Below are positions 1 through 9,827 of a stretch of 20,159 bases of DNA, piece by piece. The DNA is taken from assembly GCA_026770575.1 (NCBI GenBank), contig MU657263.1, positions 18,118 to 38,276 on the forward strand. Reading direction: 5' to 3'. The notes below the pieces were generated by a model. That model did no database searches and was not told the DNA's origin. It saw only the letters and a program-made list of their open reading frames with translations. A program made the translations under genes and the position numbers. This DNA comes from Pelagophyceae sp. CCMP2097 (taxonomy: Eukaryota; Sar; Pelagophyceae). Positions within the stretch are counted from its first letter, which is position 1. Each line of letters begins with the position of its first letter.

Positions 1-37
1 TTCTTCCCAAAGGTGGAACCTCACGGATGGACCCGGC

Positions 38-86
38 GACAGACAGACAGACGGACAGACAAACGGACAAACGGACAGACAGACAT
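38..86. repeat. GACA/GACG tetranucleotide microsatellite
   Basis: An imperfect run of GACA units with GACG and AACG variants. It is a simple-sequence tract in non-coding DNA and no function is implied. Confidence 0.85.
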
Positions 87-113
87 AATTGCCCCTGGTA
101 ATCCTTCAATCAA

Positions 114-176
114 AGGACCCGAAGGGCCCTTGCCGTAAACTGACGTTGAATAAACGGCAAGGACCCTTCGGGTCCT
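114..176. repeat. Foldback hairpin, 23-bp arms
   Basis: Arms 114-136 and 154-176 are reverse complements over 23 bases with one mismatch (a possible G-U pair in RNA). They enclose a 17-base AT-rich loop. The arms centre on GACCC/GGGTC and TTGCCGT/ACGGCAA. It could be a small foldback element or an RNA hairpin. No run of T follows it, so it is not a bacterial-style terminator. Confidence 0.7.
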
Positions 177-178
177 CA

Positions 179-204
179 ACAATTGTACAATTGTACACGT
201 GTAC
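179..204. repeat. Overlapping perfect palindromes
   Basis: A 16-bp perfect palindrome (179-194) built from two ACAATTGT blocks runs into a 12-bp palindrome (193-204, GTACACGTGTAC). The tract lies three bases beyond the 114-176 hairpin and its base composition is unlike the neighbouring coding DNA. It could bind a dimeric protein or be an element end. No function can be assigned. Confidence 0.6.
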
Positions 205-493
205 GATTCGACGTCGCAAGTTTACAAGCCGGGTTGGATTTTCTTTCCTAATCGTTGAAACGTTTCTGAACGACGACGCTCGCGGCGCGCCGACGCGACG
301 CCCACAGACCGAGCGAAACGCCGCTTTGCAATGGGGCGATTATCCGAGTTTTAAACTGAGTTTTAAAACAGAATGTCTAGCGGCCGGTACTTGCATGAGG
401 GGATCAAGCGCAAAGCGCACAAACCACTCCCGCAGGCGTGGCACCAGGGCCTTGTGGTCCGGGAGCCTGACTTTGGAACCGATTAGCCGGGCA

Positions 494-536
494 TACCCTT
501 TTGGGGCAGCCCCACCCAGGGTGGATCTTAAGCAAG
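494..536 (+). repeat. 43-bp dispersed repeat, copy A
   Basis: Begins TACCCTTTTGGGGCAGCC and ends GCAAG. It matches 11079-11121 at 40 of 43 positions with no gap. The core carries the self-complementary pieces GGGGC-A-GCCCC and CCACCC-AGGGTGG, so it can fold. A rearranged relative lies on the minus strand near 9720-9762. Confidence 0.8.
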
Positions 537-643
537 GAATAGGAATGTTGCGTTCTAGCTATTCTTTCGAAAAGGCGGTTTTAAATGTTTCTCAAATTTT
601 AGTAGGCAGACGAAGCAGCCGAAAAGTTACGACTGGTCTTGAC

Positions 644-655
644 TAGGAATTCCTA
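644..655. repeat. Palindrome TAGGAATTCCTA
   Basis: A 12-bp perfect palindrome 25 bases before the inverted-repeat unit at 680-1258. A 14-bp version with the same core recurs at 20039-20052 near the other end of the window. Confidence 0.55.
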
Positions 656-679
656 CTTTTCGTTACGGCTTTCTATACA

Positions 680-1258
680 AGGGGAGGTCAACATGAAAAT
701 GCCGCGAATTTTGGCACCTCCACAGCACGTTTGAGAAGACTTTGAGTGGCTGGACATGTCCGGCTCGTCCCAAGGTGTAGGGCTGGAGGTTGATCCCTCC
801 CGTTTTTCGCGTACCCCGCGCGCAATCTCGATTTCAGCGTCGCCAAAAGCTGGTTTGAGGTGGTTCTCCATTGTCTTCGTCTGGGATCAACCTCCATGCC
901 GCTTCATTGGGGTCGGCTGTAGGCCTTGGCATCGCTAGAGTCCGACCTAGTGTCCCGTGGAGGTGCCGGATTTGGCCCAAAATTTAGGCTATGGGCTCCA
1001 TTTTGCAAGTTATGTGCCCCATTTCACTTAAAACGCCCATGCAAATCCGCAATTACGCGGAAATGGTGTCAAGTTTTACACCGTTTTATTCTTGAAAGCG
1101 GCTTCACGGTCGGCGGATCGAGCCCGTAAACAAACTTCCTTCGTCGGGGACCGCGCCGCCACCAGCCCGCGACGCAGCGACCATAAGTGGCCCCATACCT
1201 CGTTTGTAGCCCGAGAAATTTGTATCTGAGTGGAATCCGTTTCATGTTGACCTCCCCT
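680..1258. mobile_element. Inverted-repeat-bounded unit, possible MITE
   Basis: Positions 680-698 and 1240-1258 are perfect 19-bp inverted repeats (GGGGAGGTCAACATGAAA is the core), bounding a 579-bp segment. Inside, 784-797 and 883-896 form a second perfect 14-bp inverted pair (GGAGGTTGATCCC core). The segment has lower GC than the genes and contains no convincing protein; its longest frames are about 70 codons. The layout fits a non-autonomous foldback or MITE-like element. I see no clear target-site duplication, so mobility is inferred. Confidence 0.4.
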
Positions 1259-1320
1259 CAGGCTTGTAGCTAGAAATTTTCCTTCGGGTCAGGGCGACGA
1301 GGGCCACGCCCTGCCCATGG

Positions 1321-1356
1321 CGTAGATGGGCAACGCCGCGTAGATGGGCAACGCCG
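1321..1356 (+). repeat. Perfect 18-bp tandem duplication over start region
   Basis: Two identical 18-bp units (CGTAGATGGGCAACGCCG) abut at 1321-1338 and 1339-1356. Each carries TAG-ATG-GGC. The first ATG is followed by an in-frame stop that the second unit supplies, so only the second ATG (1344) opens the long frame. The same TAG could also serve as a splice acceptor for an upstream exon. Confidence 0.75.
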
Positions 1357-4300
1357 CGGCGATGCCGCCTCGGCTGCCGTCGAAGACGCCGCGGCCGACT
1401 TGGCAGCCGACTTGGCAACCGACGCCGCGGCCGACGCCCCGGCCGACGTGGCGGCCGATGGCCTGGCCGACGCCGCCTCCGTCCGCGGCCCCGTCCGTCG
1501 CGCCGACCTATATAGCGGTCATCTCGGACTGCCGCGGCGCGAAGTATAGCGGCGTGTATTCGCTCCAAGGGTCGAACGTCTACTGCGATGTGTCCGAAGG
1601 CGGCCCCTGGCTGCTCCTGTGGTCGTACGACCACGTCACCGGGTCGGACGCGGCGCTCAAAGCCGGCGCGCCGACGTCGAAGCGCGGCTACTCGCACGCG
1701 CACGCTCAAGACGTCGGCTTCGCCGAAGCGGACGTCGCGGGCGTAAGGTTTTACTGCGACAATTCCCTCGGCGACGTCGTCCACTTTTCCACGACAAACG
1801 CCGCAATCCGTCACGCCGCCTACGCGGGCGACACGACGACCGTCACCGCCAAGGACTGGGCCGACTCGACGGTGCGACCCGCCGTGAGCATCTTGAGAGA
1901 TTTTGGTGCGACAGCGGTGCCCTCGCCTCGACTGTGCCTCCTTCAGGTGCTCGCCGGCCACACGAGCAAATCGCTGTGACGCATGGCCGCGTCATTTTGG
2001 AAAACGTAGCCTCGAAAGCATAGCGTCACGAGAGACATCGGATGGTCCTGCGGACGTCCGGCTCCGTCGAGCTCCGGGGCGCGTCGGCGGACTGTCGGCA
2101 TCCGCGTTCGGTAGGCCGTTTGGCGTGGACGCCGTGGACCCGACTTTGGCCGACGGTTTTTCGCAGTTTGCCACCGCAAATGCGGCGTGGTCGATCCGCG
2201 GCTACGACGCCGCGCCCGGCGCGCACACTTGGAGCTGCGGAACGGTGGGCGTCGACGTCGACGCCATGTTTCAAGTCTACGCAAACGTTTTCGAGGTGCC
2301 TTGACCCGGGCCTCTTCCCGAAAACGTCTTGCGACGGCGGGCGCCGTCTTGCGACGACGATGTTTACAATAGGCATCGACCGGCGCGCCGACGCCGCAAC
2401 TGACGTCCGCGCCGTCGGCACAACCGAGGCCCGTGCCGAAGGCACAATCGACGCCCATACTGTCAGCACAACCGACTCCCGCGCCGACAGCACAACCGAC
2501 GCCCGCGCCGACGCCCGTGCCGTCAGCACAACCGACGCCCGCGCCGACGGCACCCTTGCCGACGCCGCAACCGACGGAACCAACGCCCGTGCCGACAGCC
2601 TCGCCGACGCTACAGCCGACGCCCGCGCCGACGCTCGCGCCGACGCCACAACCGACGCCCGCGCCGACGGCACCGACACTTGTGCCGACGCCGCGCCCGA
2701 CGCCCGCGCCGACGCCGAACCCGACGCTCGCAAGGAAGCCGCAACTGACACCCGCACCGCCGCGACCGACGGGACCGACGCCGTACCCGACGCCGTACCC
2801 GACGCTCGCGCCGACGGTCTCGCCGACGCCGCAGCCAACGACCTTGCCAACGGCGCAACCGACGCCCGAGCCGACGCCCGAGCCGACGCCGCAACCGACA
2901 GATTTGCCGACGCCGCAACCGACGGGACTGACGCCCGTGCCGACAGCCTCGCCGACGCTACAGCCGACGCCCGTGTCAACAGTCTTGCCGACGCCGCAGC
3001 CGACAGCCTCGCCGACGCTACAGCCGACGCTGCAGCCAACGGCCTCGCCGACGCCCGAGCCGGCTAGGCGACTGACTCCCGCGCCGACGCCGCAACCGAC
3101 GGCCTCGCCGACGGCCGCCCCGACGCAACAGACGCCGCGGCCGACGCCATCGCCGACGCCGAGACCCACGCCTGCGCCGACGCAGGGACCGACGCCGAAC
3201 CCCACTCCCGCACCGACACCCGATCCGACGCCTGCACCGACCGCTACGTCGAGCAGTCCCGGGCCGACGCTCAAACCGACGCAAATGCCGACGTCGCCGA
3301 CCATAAGGCCGACGGTGCAAGCCGGTCCGACGCGCCGGCCGGTGCCCGCGCCGACGTCGACGTCGACGCCGACGCCCCTCACGTGCGACGAGCGCGACGG
3401 CTCGCCGCCGCCGCAGTTGTCAAGCGCAGTGTTCTCCGGCACGGGTGGCCAGCTCGTCGTCGACTTTGACCGGCCGGCAAGCCAGGTCAGCCCGACGTTG
3501 GGGGCGGCGCCGTGCCATGGCCTCGTCATCTTTGTCGGCGCTGCAGCCGCCACGTGCGAGTGGACGTCCACGACGCGCATCGTCGCGACACTCGACGCGC
3601 ACGCCATTGTCTTGGCCGGCGATGTCGTCTCAGTGGCGGCGGGCGGCGTCATCGCGTTCTGCGCCACCGGCCAGCTCTGCGACTGCTGGCCGACGGCCCC
3701 CGCGCGCGGCGGCATCGCGGTGCTGCCGCCCTCGAAACCGCTGCTGCCCGTAATCGTCGTGCAGGCGCCCGACGCGGCGGCCGTCTGCAGAGGCCTCGCG
3801 CTCGACGCGGTGGCGTCGCAGGGCTCGGGCGGCCGCGGCATGCGCTACGAGTGGAGCGTCGTTGCCGTCGAACCACTAGTCCTGGACGCGACGGCGCTGC
3901 TCGCGGCCGTCGCCGCCGCCGACGGCGCCAAGCTCGTCCTCGCGGCCGAGAGCATCGCGGGCGTCGCCAGCTCGACGGTTTCGTTCGGCCTGCGCCTAAC
4001 AAACTTCCTCGGCTTCGAGGCGTCTAGAACGGCGGCCAAGGTCTCGATCATCGACGAGGCGATCCCGTCTGTCGTCTTCGTCGGCGGCACGTTTAGAGCG
4101 ATGCTGCGGCCGGATCGTCTCACAGTATCTGTGTCCGCGGCCGTCTCGGGCTGCAACGGCGCGGCGCTGTCTACGGCCAAGCTCACGTACTCCTGGCGTA
4201 TCTTGGAGCAGCCGCAGCTCGCGTCCACATCCGTCGACGCGCGGCAGTTCAACCTGCCGGCTTACTCGTTGGCGGCGTCGACGCGGTACACTCTGGTCGT

Positions 4301-7300
4301 CACCGTCTCCGACGCCGCGGGCCGCAGCAACTCCGCGGCCATGATGGTCACCGTGGGCGCGTCGGAGATCGCAGCAGTCCTCGACTACAACGGCGCGTTC
4401 GTCGTCGGCAGCGCCGAGACATTTACGCTTGACGCGGCTGAGTCGCGCGACCCGGACCGCGGCGCCGACGCTGAGGCCTCCAAAGGGGCGTTGCGCTTCG
4501 ACTGGTCCGCCCGCGATGCCGACACGGGCGAGGCCGTCGACATCTCGACGGGATCTTCGAAGGTGGCCATCGACGCCTCGCGGCTGGCGCCGGGCAGGTC
4601 GTACGTCGTTGCGGTGAGCGTCTCAGACGCCTCGGATGCTTCGCGCAGCGCGAGGGTCACGGCAACGGCGGTCGTCTCTGCTGCCGCGAGAGTGCCGAAC
4701 GTCGCGCTGCAAGTGGCCGTCTCCAAGGTGAACCCGTCGACGGCGGTCACGTTCGTCGGCCGCGTCGACGCGCGGGACGCGGCGCTTGAGCTCGAATGGA
4801 CTTTGAAAAGTGGCATCCTGGCCGCGCCGTTCGCGACGCTCGAGCAGGCGTCGCTCACTGCCGTCGCCGGCATCGCGGTGATTCAAGGTATGATGGCGAC
4901 GAGGTACCTCAAGCTGCGGCCCGGCACGCTTGTCCCTGGGCGCACGTACGTGTTTGAGCTTTCAGCAGTGGACCCGGCGAGTTCGGTTACGGGGTCGGCG
5001 GTCCTCGGCGTCGCTGTCAACTCGCGGCCGACGTCCGGTTCGTTGCGCGTCGAGCCTGAGTCCGGAAAGACGCTCCTGACTGAGTTTTCAGCCGTCGCCG
5101 CGAACTGGGTCGACGACGTTGACGACCTGCCGCTGATTTATTCGTTCTTCTTTATGCCGGCCGGCGGCGCCGTAGAGTACCCGCTCAAACCGGGCCAACT
5201 CTCTCCCGAGCTCGTGCCTTTTAAGCTGCCGGCGGGCCCGGCCGACGCCGACGGCGCGGTTCACGTCCTCTGTGACGTTGCCGATAGCCTGGGAGCCACG
5301 GCGCGGGCGACGGTGAGAGTTTTCGTTGTCGACGACTTTCCCTCCGTCGCGGCGCTCGCGAAGCTGACAAAGGCGCTGCTCGCGGCCGCGTTCGACGCAG
5401 GCGACATCGAGGTCGTCTTCCAAGTGCTCAACGCGGCCGGCGCCACGCTGGCAGCGCCGAACTGCAGCCTGGACTGCGGCGCTTTGGACCGCGAGACGTG
5501 CACCGCCGACGATGCCGAGACGTGCGGCGCCTGTGTCGCCGGCTTTAAAGGCCAGGCGTCGCCGTCGACGAACGCGTGCGTGATCGACGACGGCGACGGC
5601 TGCGGCGGCGCCTGCGTCGGCGGCGACGGCTGTGGCGGCGTCTGCTCCGTCGGCGTGAGCTGCGGTGGCGCCTGCTCCGTCGGCGTGAGCTGCTCTGTCG
5701 ACGCGGACTGCGTCTTCGACGCCTGCGTCGCCGGAGAGTGCATCGCGCCGCTCAAGCGTTGCCCGTCCGACTGCTCGTCGTCGGCGGCAGAGGACCGTGG
5801 CGTCTGCGAGTTCATAGATGTCTCGAGCGACAATGCGCGTATCGAGGAGTGCTTCGTCGGTGAAAACTGGTGCGCCGCGCGCTGCGCCTGCTTCGACGGC
5901 TTCTTCGGCGCGGCGTGCCAGTACGACGCCGTAAGCTACGACGAAGTGCTAGACCTGACGGCGTCGCTCGTCGACTCGCTGAGTGACGCCGCCGCGAGCC
6001 AGGACGCGGACGCCGCCGCGGGCAACCAGGCGGCGGCGACGCTGCAACTCGTTTCGGCGTCAGCGTGTGACCTCGTCGAGAGCGGGTCGCTCGCGGTGGC
6101 GCAGGGCACGGCCCTCGCGCTCGCGGCGTCGGCGGCGCGGGCCGGCGTCGTCGGTGACACGGCGCAGCTCCTCGTCGCGACGCTGTCGTCGTTCGTCGCC
6201 GCCGATGCGTGCCCCGCGACGTCGCGGCGGCGATTGAACCGCCGCCGCCTCGCAGAGGGCTCGGACGACACGTCTGGGATGATCGGGCCCGCTGTGGACG
6301 ACATCACGGCCGCGATGCTGCTGACGGCGGTCGCCGGCGAGGCCGCTTCGACGGCCGTCTCGGACAACGTGCGAGTCGCGGGCCAGCGTTTCGACGCCGC
6401 GGCGATGCTGGGCGCGTCGCTGTCTGCGCCGCTCACGGCCGCGGAAGTCGCCGCCGGCGTACAGCCGGCGACGATGACGATGCCGCGCCACTACAACGTC
6501 TCGGCCAACGACACGGCTGTCGACATGCAACTCGTGCAGTTCGGCAGCAACCCGATCCACTCGACGGACACTTCGTTGAACCGGACGTTTACGACGCTGC
6601 CCATCCGCGCCGCCGTCTACGGCCTCTCGGCGTCGTTTGACGGCGGCACTCCGAGCCAGCGGCGCCCGTCGACGTCCGTCACGGACGCGGACGGCTCGAA
6701 GCCGGTCCTGCTCGGCGGCAGCGGCGGCTCCATCGACCCAGACAGGTCTTTTTCGATTACTTTGCAGCGCGCCAAGCCGCTGGCGGAGGCGAGGAACGTG
6801 ACGCAGCTGAAGTTGACCTGCCCCGTCGGCTTTGTGGGTTCGGTCAACGCCACTTGCCCCGGCGCAGAGGAATCGCTCGTCCTCGACTGCACGGGAACGC
6901 TGGTGGCGCAGGTCGTCTTCATCAACTGCACGCGCGTCCGGGTGGACGTCTGTTTCGCCTTTGTCGGTGGATTTTGGGACTCGCACCTCTGCCACGCGGA
7001 CCTCGCGCGGTCCAACGCGCAGAACCTCACGTGCGTCTGTCCCTATAACGCGGTCCGGGGCTGCATCGACGTTGCGGCGTCGTTGGAGATGATGGTTTAT
7101 TACTACGCCGACACGCTAAAAAGTACGTTCAGCACCGAACTCGTCACCAAAAGCGTGCTCATGCTGTGGACTTACGGCACGCTCTTGACCGCCACTCTCC
7201 TGGCCATGGCCTTTGGCGCGTGGCGGGATTGCCTTTGCCGCGACGCCGCGGACAGTGTTACACCCGCAGAGGCTTACGCCTTCCCCGGGACGCCGGTGGA

Positions 7301-9455
7301 TTGTGAAGCCTTCGTCTCTGAAAAAGTGCGCGAGGGCCTCGTGGACAACGCGGGCACGCAGTGGCTCAAAGCGCTGGCGGCGGGGCACTCGCACTTAAGC
7401 TTCTTTTGGTACGACGAAAAAGTACCCTCGACGCTGCGCGCCTTTGCAATCGCGTTCGAGTGGGTCACCTTCCTCTTCGCCCAGGCCGTCGCTTACTTTT
7501 TGGCATTTCCTGTCGGCGCCTGCGAGGCCATCAAAGGCCGATCCGAGTGCGAGACGGTGGCCTCGCCGATGAACCCCAAAGTGCCGCTGTGCCGCTTCGT
7601 CGTCGAGTCCTATGAAGGGACGTGCTCCTACGTCACACCCGAAAGCACTTCGCTCCTGAGCCCGGACGTCGTCCTGGTCGTTCTTCTAGCGACGTTTGTA
7701 TGCCTGCCATTTTTGAAGCTCTTTTATTATGTCGTGGAGAACGTCCTGCTGGCCCCGACCTTAATGTACGACGTGGACGAGGACGACGAGCCGGAGGACG
7801 GCCTGCGGAAGCCGTCAGAACCACCTCCGCCGAAGAAGAAAGGCGAGCCGTTCGACCTCGCAGCCGTCTTGGCGTCGATCCGACGCTTGAACTCCTCCGA
7901 GTCGTGGCGCGAGAAGCTGACCGACCTCGCGACGCACTTCGAGGGCCACCTCGACGACTTTGACGCGCATGCGTTTGCACTGCCGGCGTCGGATTTGGTG
8001 CTGACACCAGAGTGGCGGCAAAAGGCCCGCGGCGCGACGTGGCGGTCCATCGTCGCGGCGCTGGCTCGCAAGGAGGAAATCGACGATGCGATCTTCGATT
8101 TGGACGACGGCGCCTGGCTGCCAGACGACTGCACTTCTTCCGGACAGGAGTTCAGCTTCCGCCGCGACCTCTGCCGCGTCCGCTTGAAGCTCGTCCGCGA
8201 CTGGCATTTGAAAAAGGTTTCCGTGGCACAAGGCCGCCCAATCGTCACGGCGAGGCAGAGGCAGGTGGCGAAAGAGTTGAAGATGCTGAACTATGGTTTG
8301 TTTACCAAGTCAGCTTACGCGCGCACTCTACAGCTCCACGCCAAAGCCCAGGTCTGGGGGAGCGACCTCGCTAAATGCGCCCCAGGGCCCGAATCGGAGA
8401 CGCAGTTGCTCATCTTCACGCGCCTCGAGAATCTCGGCCGCAGGGAGGCACGAATCTACGGGCAGCTCTACTCGACGAGCGTTTTAGACGACGCCGGCAG
8501 GGCGCCCGTGCACGTGTGCCGCAAGGCTGCTTGGACATTTACGCTCGTCGGCGGCGTCGCCTTGATGGTCTGGTGGACGCTCTCCGTGCTGCTCAGCCTC
8601 CGCGAGGCCGAGGGCGCGGCGATCGTAAGGACGTGGTGGAGGATGGCCATCTTCTCACAAATCCTCAGACTCGTAATCTTCGAGCCTTTATTTATCTTCG
8701 TCTTCCGCGTGCTCCTCCCGCTCACGCTGAGCGGCAAGCTGCGCGTCCAGGGCTGCGACCCCGCATCCAAGCTAGCCTTCCCCTGGGCAACGCCCCTTCT
8801 CGAACGGGCAACGACAATCCTCGCCGACGAATACTCTGCCGAGGCGCCAATCGTCTCCCGGCGCATCACGCCCGTCGTTTCAAGGCGCGGCCGCGGCGCC
8901 GCGACGCCCATTGTTTTAAGGCGGCTCCTCGTGCGCCATCGCGGGTCGCCTTCCAGCGTGGCGACGGCGAGGAGCCTTTTACTGCGGCAGGTGAGCCACC
9001 TCGCCGTCGGCGATGCCGGCCGCCGCAAAGCGAACCGCGACCACCGCGAAGCAACGCAGTGGCGCGCGGGTTTTATATCGACGTTTGTGCAGCGGCACGT
9101 CGCCTGGCGCCGGCCCGTCTACGCGCAGCTCGTATTCACGGTCCTCGCAATCTTCGTCCTCCTCGAGGAGCACGTACAGGAACTTTTGGTCGAAGAGGCT
9201 ATTACTGGTCTCTACTTGGCCTTGTCCTGGCAAGGCGTGGTACGGCTGCCCGACTCGCTCGCCGGCACGCTCGTGTACCACGCTATTTTGCCGGCCGCGA
9301 TGCTCGGTGTATCACTCGGGCCGTTGGGAATTCGCAACCTCGCCGCGCGGGCCCGCCGAAGAGAACCGGAATTGCCGAAGCCCGCGTCGCCGGCGCACGT
9401 GTATCGCGTCTATGTCGATTCTCCGACTTCGAGCGGCGGCGGAGACGGCTGGTAA
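1344..9455 (+). CDS. Fibrinogen-like/REJ-domain multi-pass membrane protein (polycystin-1-like)
   Basis: Best model has exons 1344-1883, 2035-2295 and 2373-9455, all joined in phase 0, giving about 2,627 aa. The 2296-2372 intron is well supported; the 1884-2034 boundaries are tentative. Order of parts: a short Pro-rich lead; a fibrinogen-like module (DCRGAKYSGVY, then VYCDVSEGGPW, about 1515-1625, continuing through exon 2); a Pro/Thr stalk (2373-3383); a REJ-like ectodomain (about 3384-5400, repeated TYSWR/FDWSA-type beta modules); a Cys-rich EGF-like section (5455-5935); a GAIN-like region with many N-glycosylation sequons (NVS, NDT, NRT, NVT, NAT, NCT, NLT; 6490-7030); a GPS-like Cys/Trp cluster (6945-7065). 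Hydrophobic segments lie near 7152, 7443, 7668, 8532, 8643, 9120 and 9261, with a roughly 770-base hydrophilic loop after the third. This resembles REJ/polycystin-1-family receptors used in adhesion, gamete recognition or calcium signalling, but I see no PLAT domain. No signal peptide is visible at 1344, so a 5' exon may be missing. The ligand is unknown. Confidence 0.72.
1884..2034 (+). other. Probable intron 1 of the REJ-like gene (boundaries uncertain)
   Basis: The fibrinogen-like frame shifts between about 1880 and 2040. Donor GTGAGC at 1884 with the AG ending at 2034 joins ...STVRPA to TSDGPADVR in phase 0 (151 nt). The acceptor has a poor pyrimidine tract. A much better-looking acceptor (CTCCTTCAG, ending 1946) leads to a stop at 1977-1979 unless a second intron follows. 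An intron is needed; its exact ends are not proven. Confidence 0.45.
2296..2372 (+). other. Intron 2 of the REJ-like gene
   Basis: The donor follows NVFE (GAG|GTGCCT) and the acceptor is TTTACAATAG, giving a 77-nt intron. Both neighbouring exons are phase 0. Reading through would stop at 2302-2304, and the downstream frame has a stop at 2370-2372, exactly at the acceptor. Splicing fuses the fibrinogen-like module to ASTGAPTPQ and the Pro/Thr stalk. Confidence 0.8.
2373..3383 (+). repeat. Degenerate Pro-Thr stalk repeat (PTPAPT)
   Basis: About 1 kb of degenerate CCGACGCC-type units encoding PTPAPT, PTPQPT, PTASPT and PTLQPT, roughly 337 residues. Such tracts are extended, probably O-glycosylated stalks in algal surface proteins. 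The low-complexity DNA keeps several frames open on both strands, including a 632-codon antisense frame (1943-3841) that I regard as an artefact. Confidence 0.85.
5642..5693 (+). repeat. Short tandem repeat in Cys-rich region
   Basis: A 22-bp unit at 5642-5663 recurs exactly at 5672-5693 (30-bp period) and encodes CSVGVSCGGA then CSVGVSC. It follows two DGCGG units. This looks like recent local duplication that added Cys pairs to the EGF-like section of the receptor. Confidence 0.75.
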
Positions 9456-9827
9456 TCTAATGTTTATGACACCCGCGGGCCCCGGCTTGGCTGGCGAAGG
9501 CGGCGCGCGAAAAGGCCGCGATGGAACTCGCGAGACATCTTTTGATACCCATCTCTTCCAAAGCGGAACACGGTACACGGCGCGCGACCGGACGAACCCA
9601 GGCAAGCGCCTCGGAAGAGCCCGAAGCGAGCGCCGAGACCTTGGCCCCGAGCGTCTCCTCGACGTCTCGCCGTCACCGAGCGTCTCCTGAGAGGGGACGA
9701 GGTCCCTTTTCCGACGTTGCTTGTTTAAGATCCACCTTGGCCCAGGCTTGGGTGGGGCTGTCCGTTGCAAATGCAAGATCGAAACAGATTTTTATTTTTG
9801 GGGCCCGAGTTTTCTCGAGGCGAGATC
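9456..9827. other. Intergenic 3'/5' flank between receptor and TerD genes
   Basis: Holds the end of the receptor transcript and the upstream region of the C2-TerD gene. The only structured item I see is the minus-strand relative of the 43-bp repeat near 9720-9762. Open frames here have no recognisable domain and overlap the real genes out of frame. Confidence 0.6.
9720..9762 (-). repeat. 43-bp dispersed repeat, rearranged copy C
   Basis: On the minus strand this reads CAGCCCCACCCA, an inserted stretch of about 11 bases, then GGTGGATCTTAA and CAAG. It therefore matches both halves of copies A (494-536) and B (11079-11121) but differs in the middle. It lies about 65-110 bases upstream of the C2-TerD start codon. 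Confidence 0.6.

Larger units (their letters stand above)
1..1343. other. Gene-poor repeat-bearing flank
   Basis: Apart from the repeats listed separately, I see no supported gene here. A 185-codon open frame at 89-646 runs straight through the hairpin, the palindromes and the 43-bp repeat and has no recognisable domain, so I read it as fortuitous. The large receptor gene downstream lacks a signal peptide at its first visible Met. An unrecognised 5' exon and its promoter could therefore lie here, for example ending at an AG just before 1344. Confidence 0.5.

Noticed and set aside
89..646. 185-codon + strand open frame
   Set aside because: It crosses a hairpin, palindromes and the 43-bp dispersed repeat and shows no domain; composition differs from the real genes.
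653..897. Two overlapping minus-strand frames of about 70 codons
   Set aside because: Both lie at the edge of the inverted-repeat unit, overlap each other in different frames and have no recognisable features.
1240..1280. ATG at 1243 as receptor start with upstream mini-exon
   Set aside because: It reaches a stop after nine codons, no good donor follows, and the ATG is part of the inverted-repeat end.
2042..3067. 341-codon + frame rich in ADARAD
   Set aside because: A shifted reading of the same Pro/Thr repeat; the PTPAPT frame continues into the conserved ectodomain and this one does not.
1943..3841. 632-codon minus-strand frame, Gly/Val-rich
   Set aside because: It is the antisense reading of the fibrinogen-like exon and the Pro/Thr repeat; open only because of repeat composition.
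8375..9460. 361-codon + frame, Arg-rich
   Set aside because: Out-of-frame shadow of the receptor's last membrane segments; the in-frame reading has clear hydrophobic helices.
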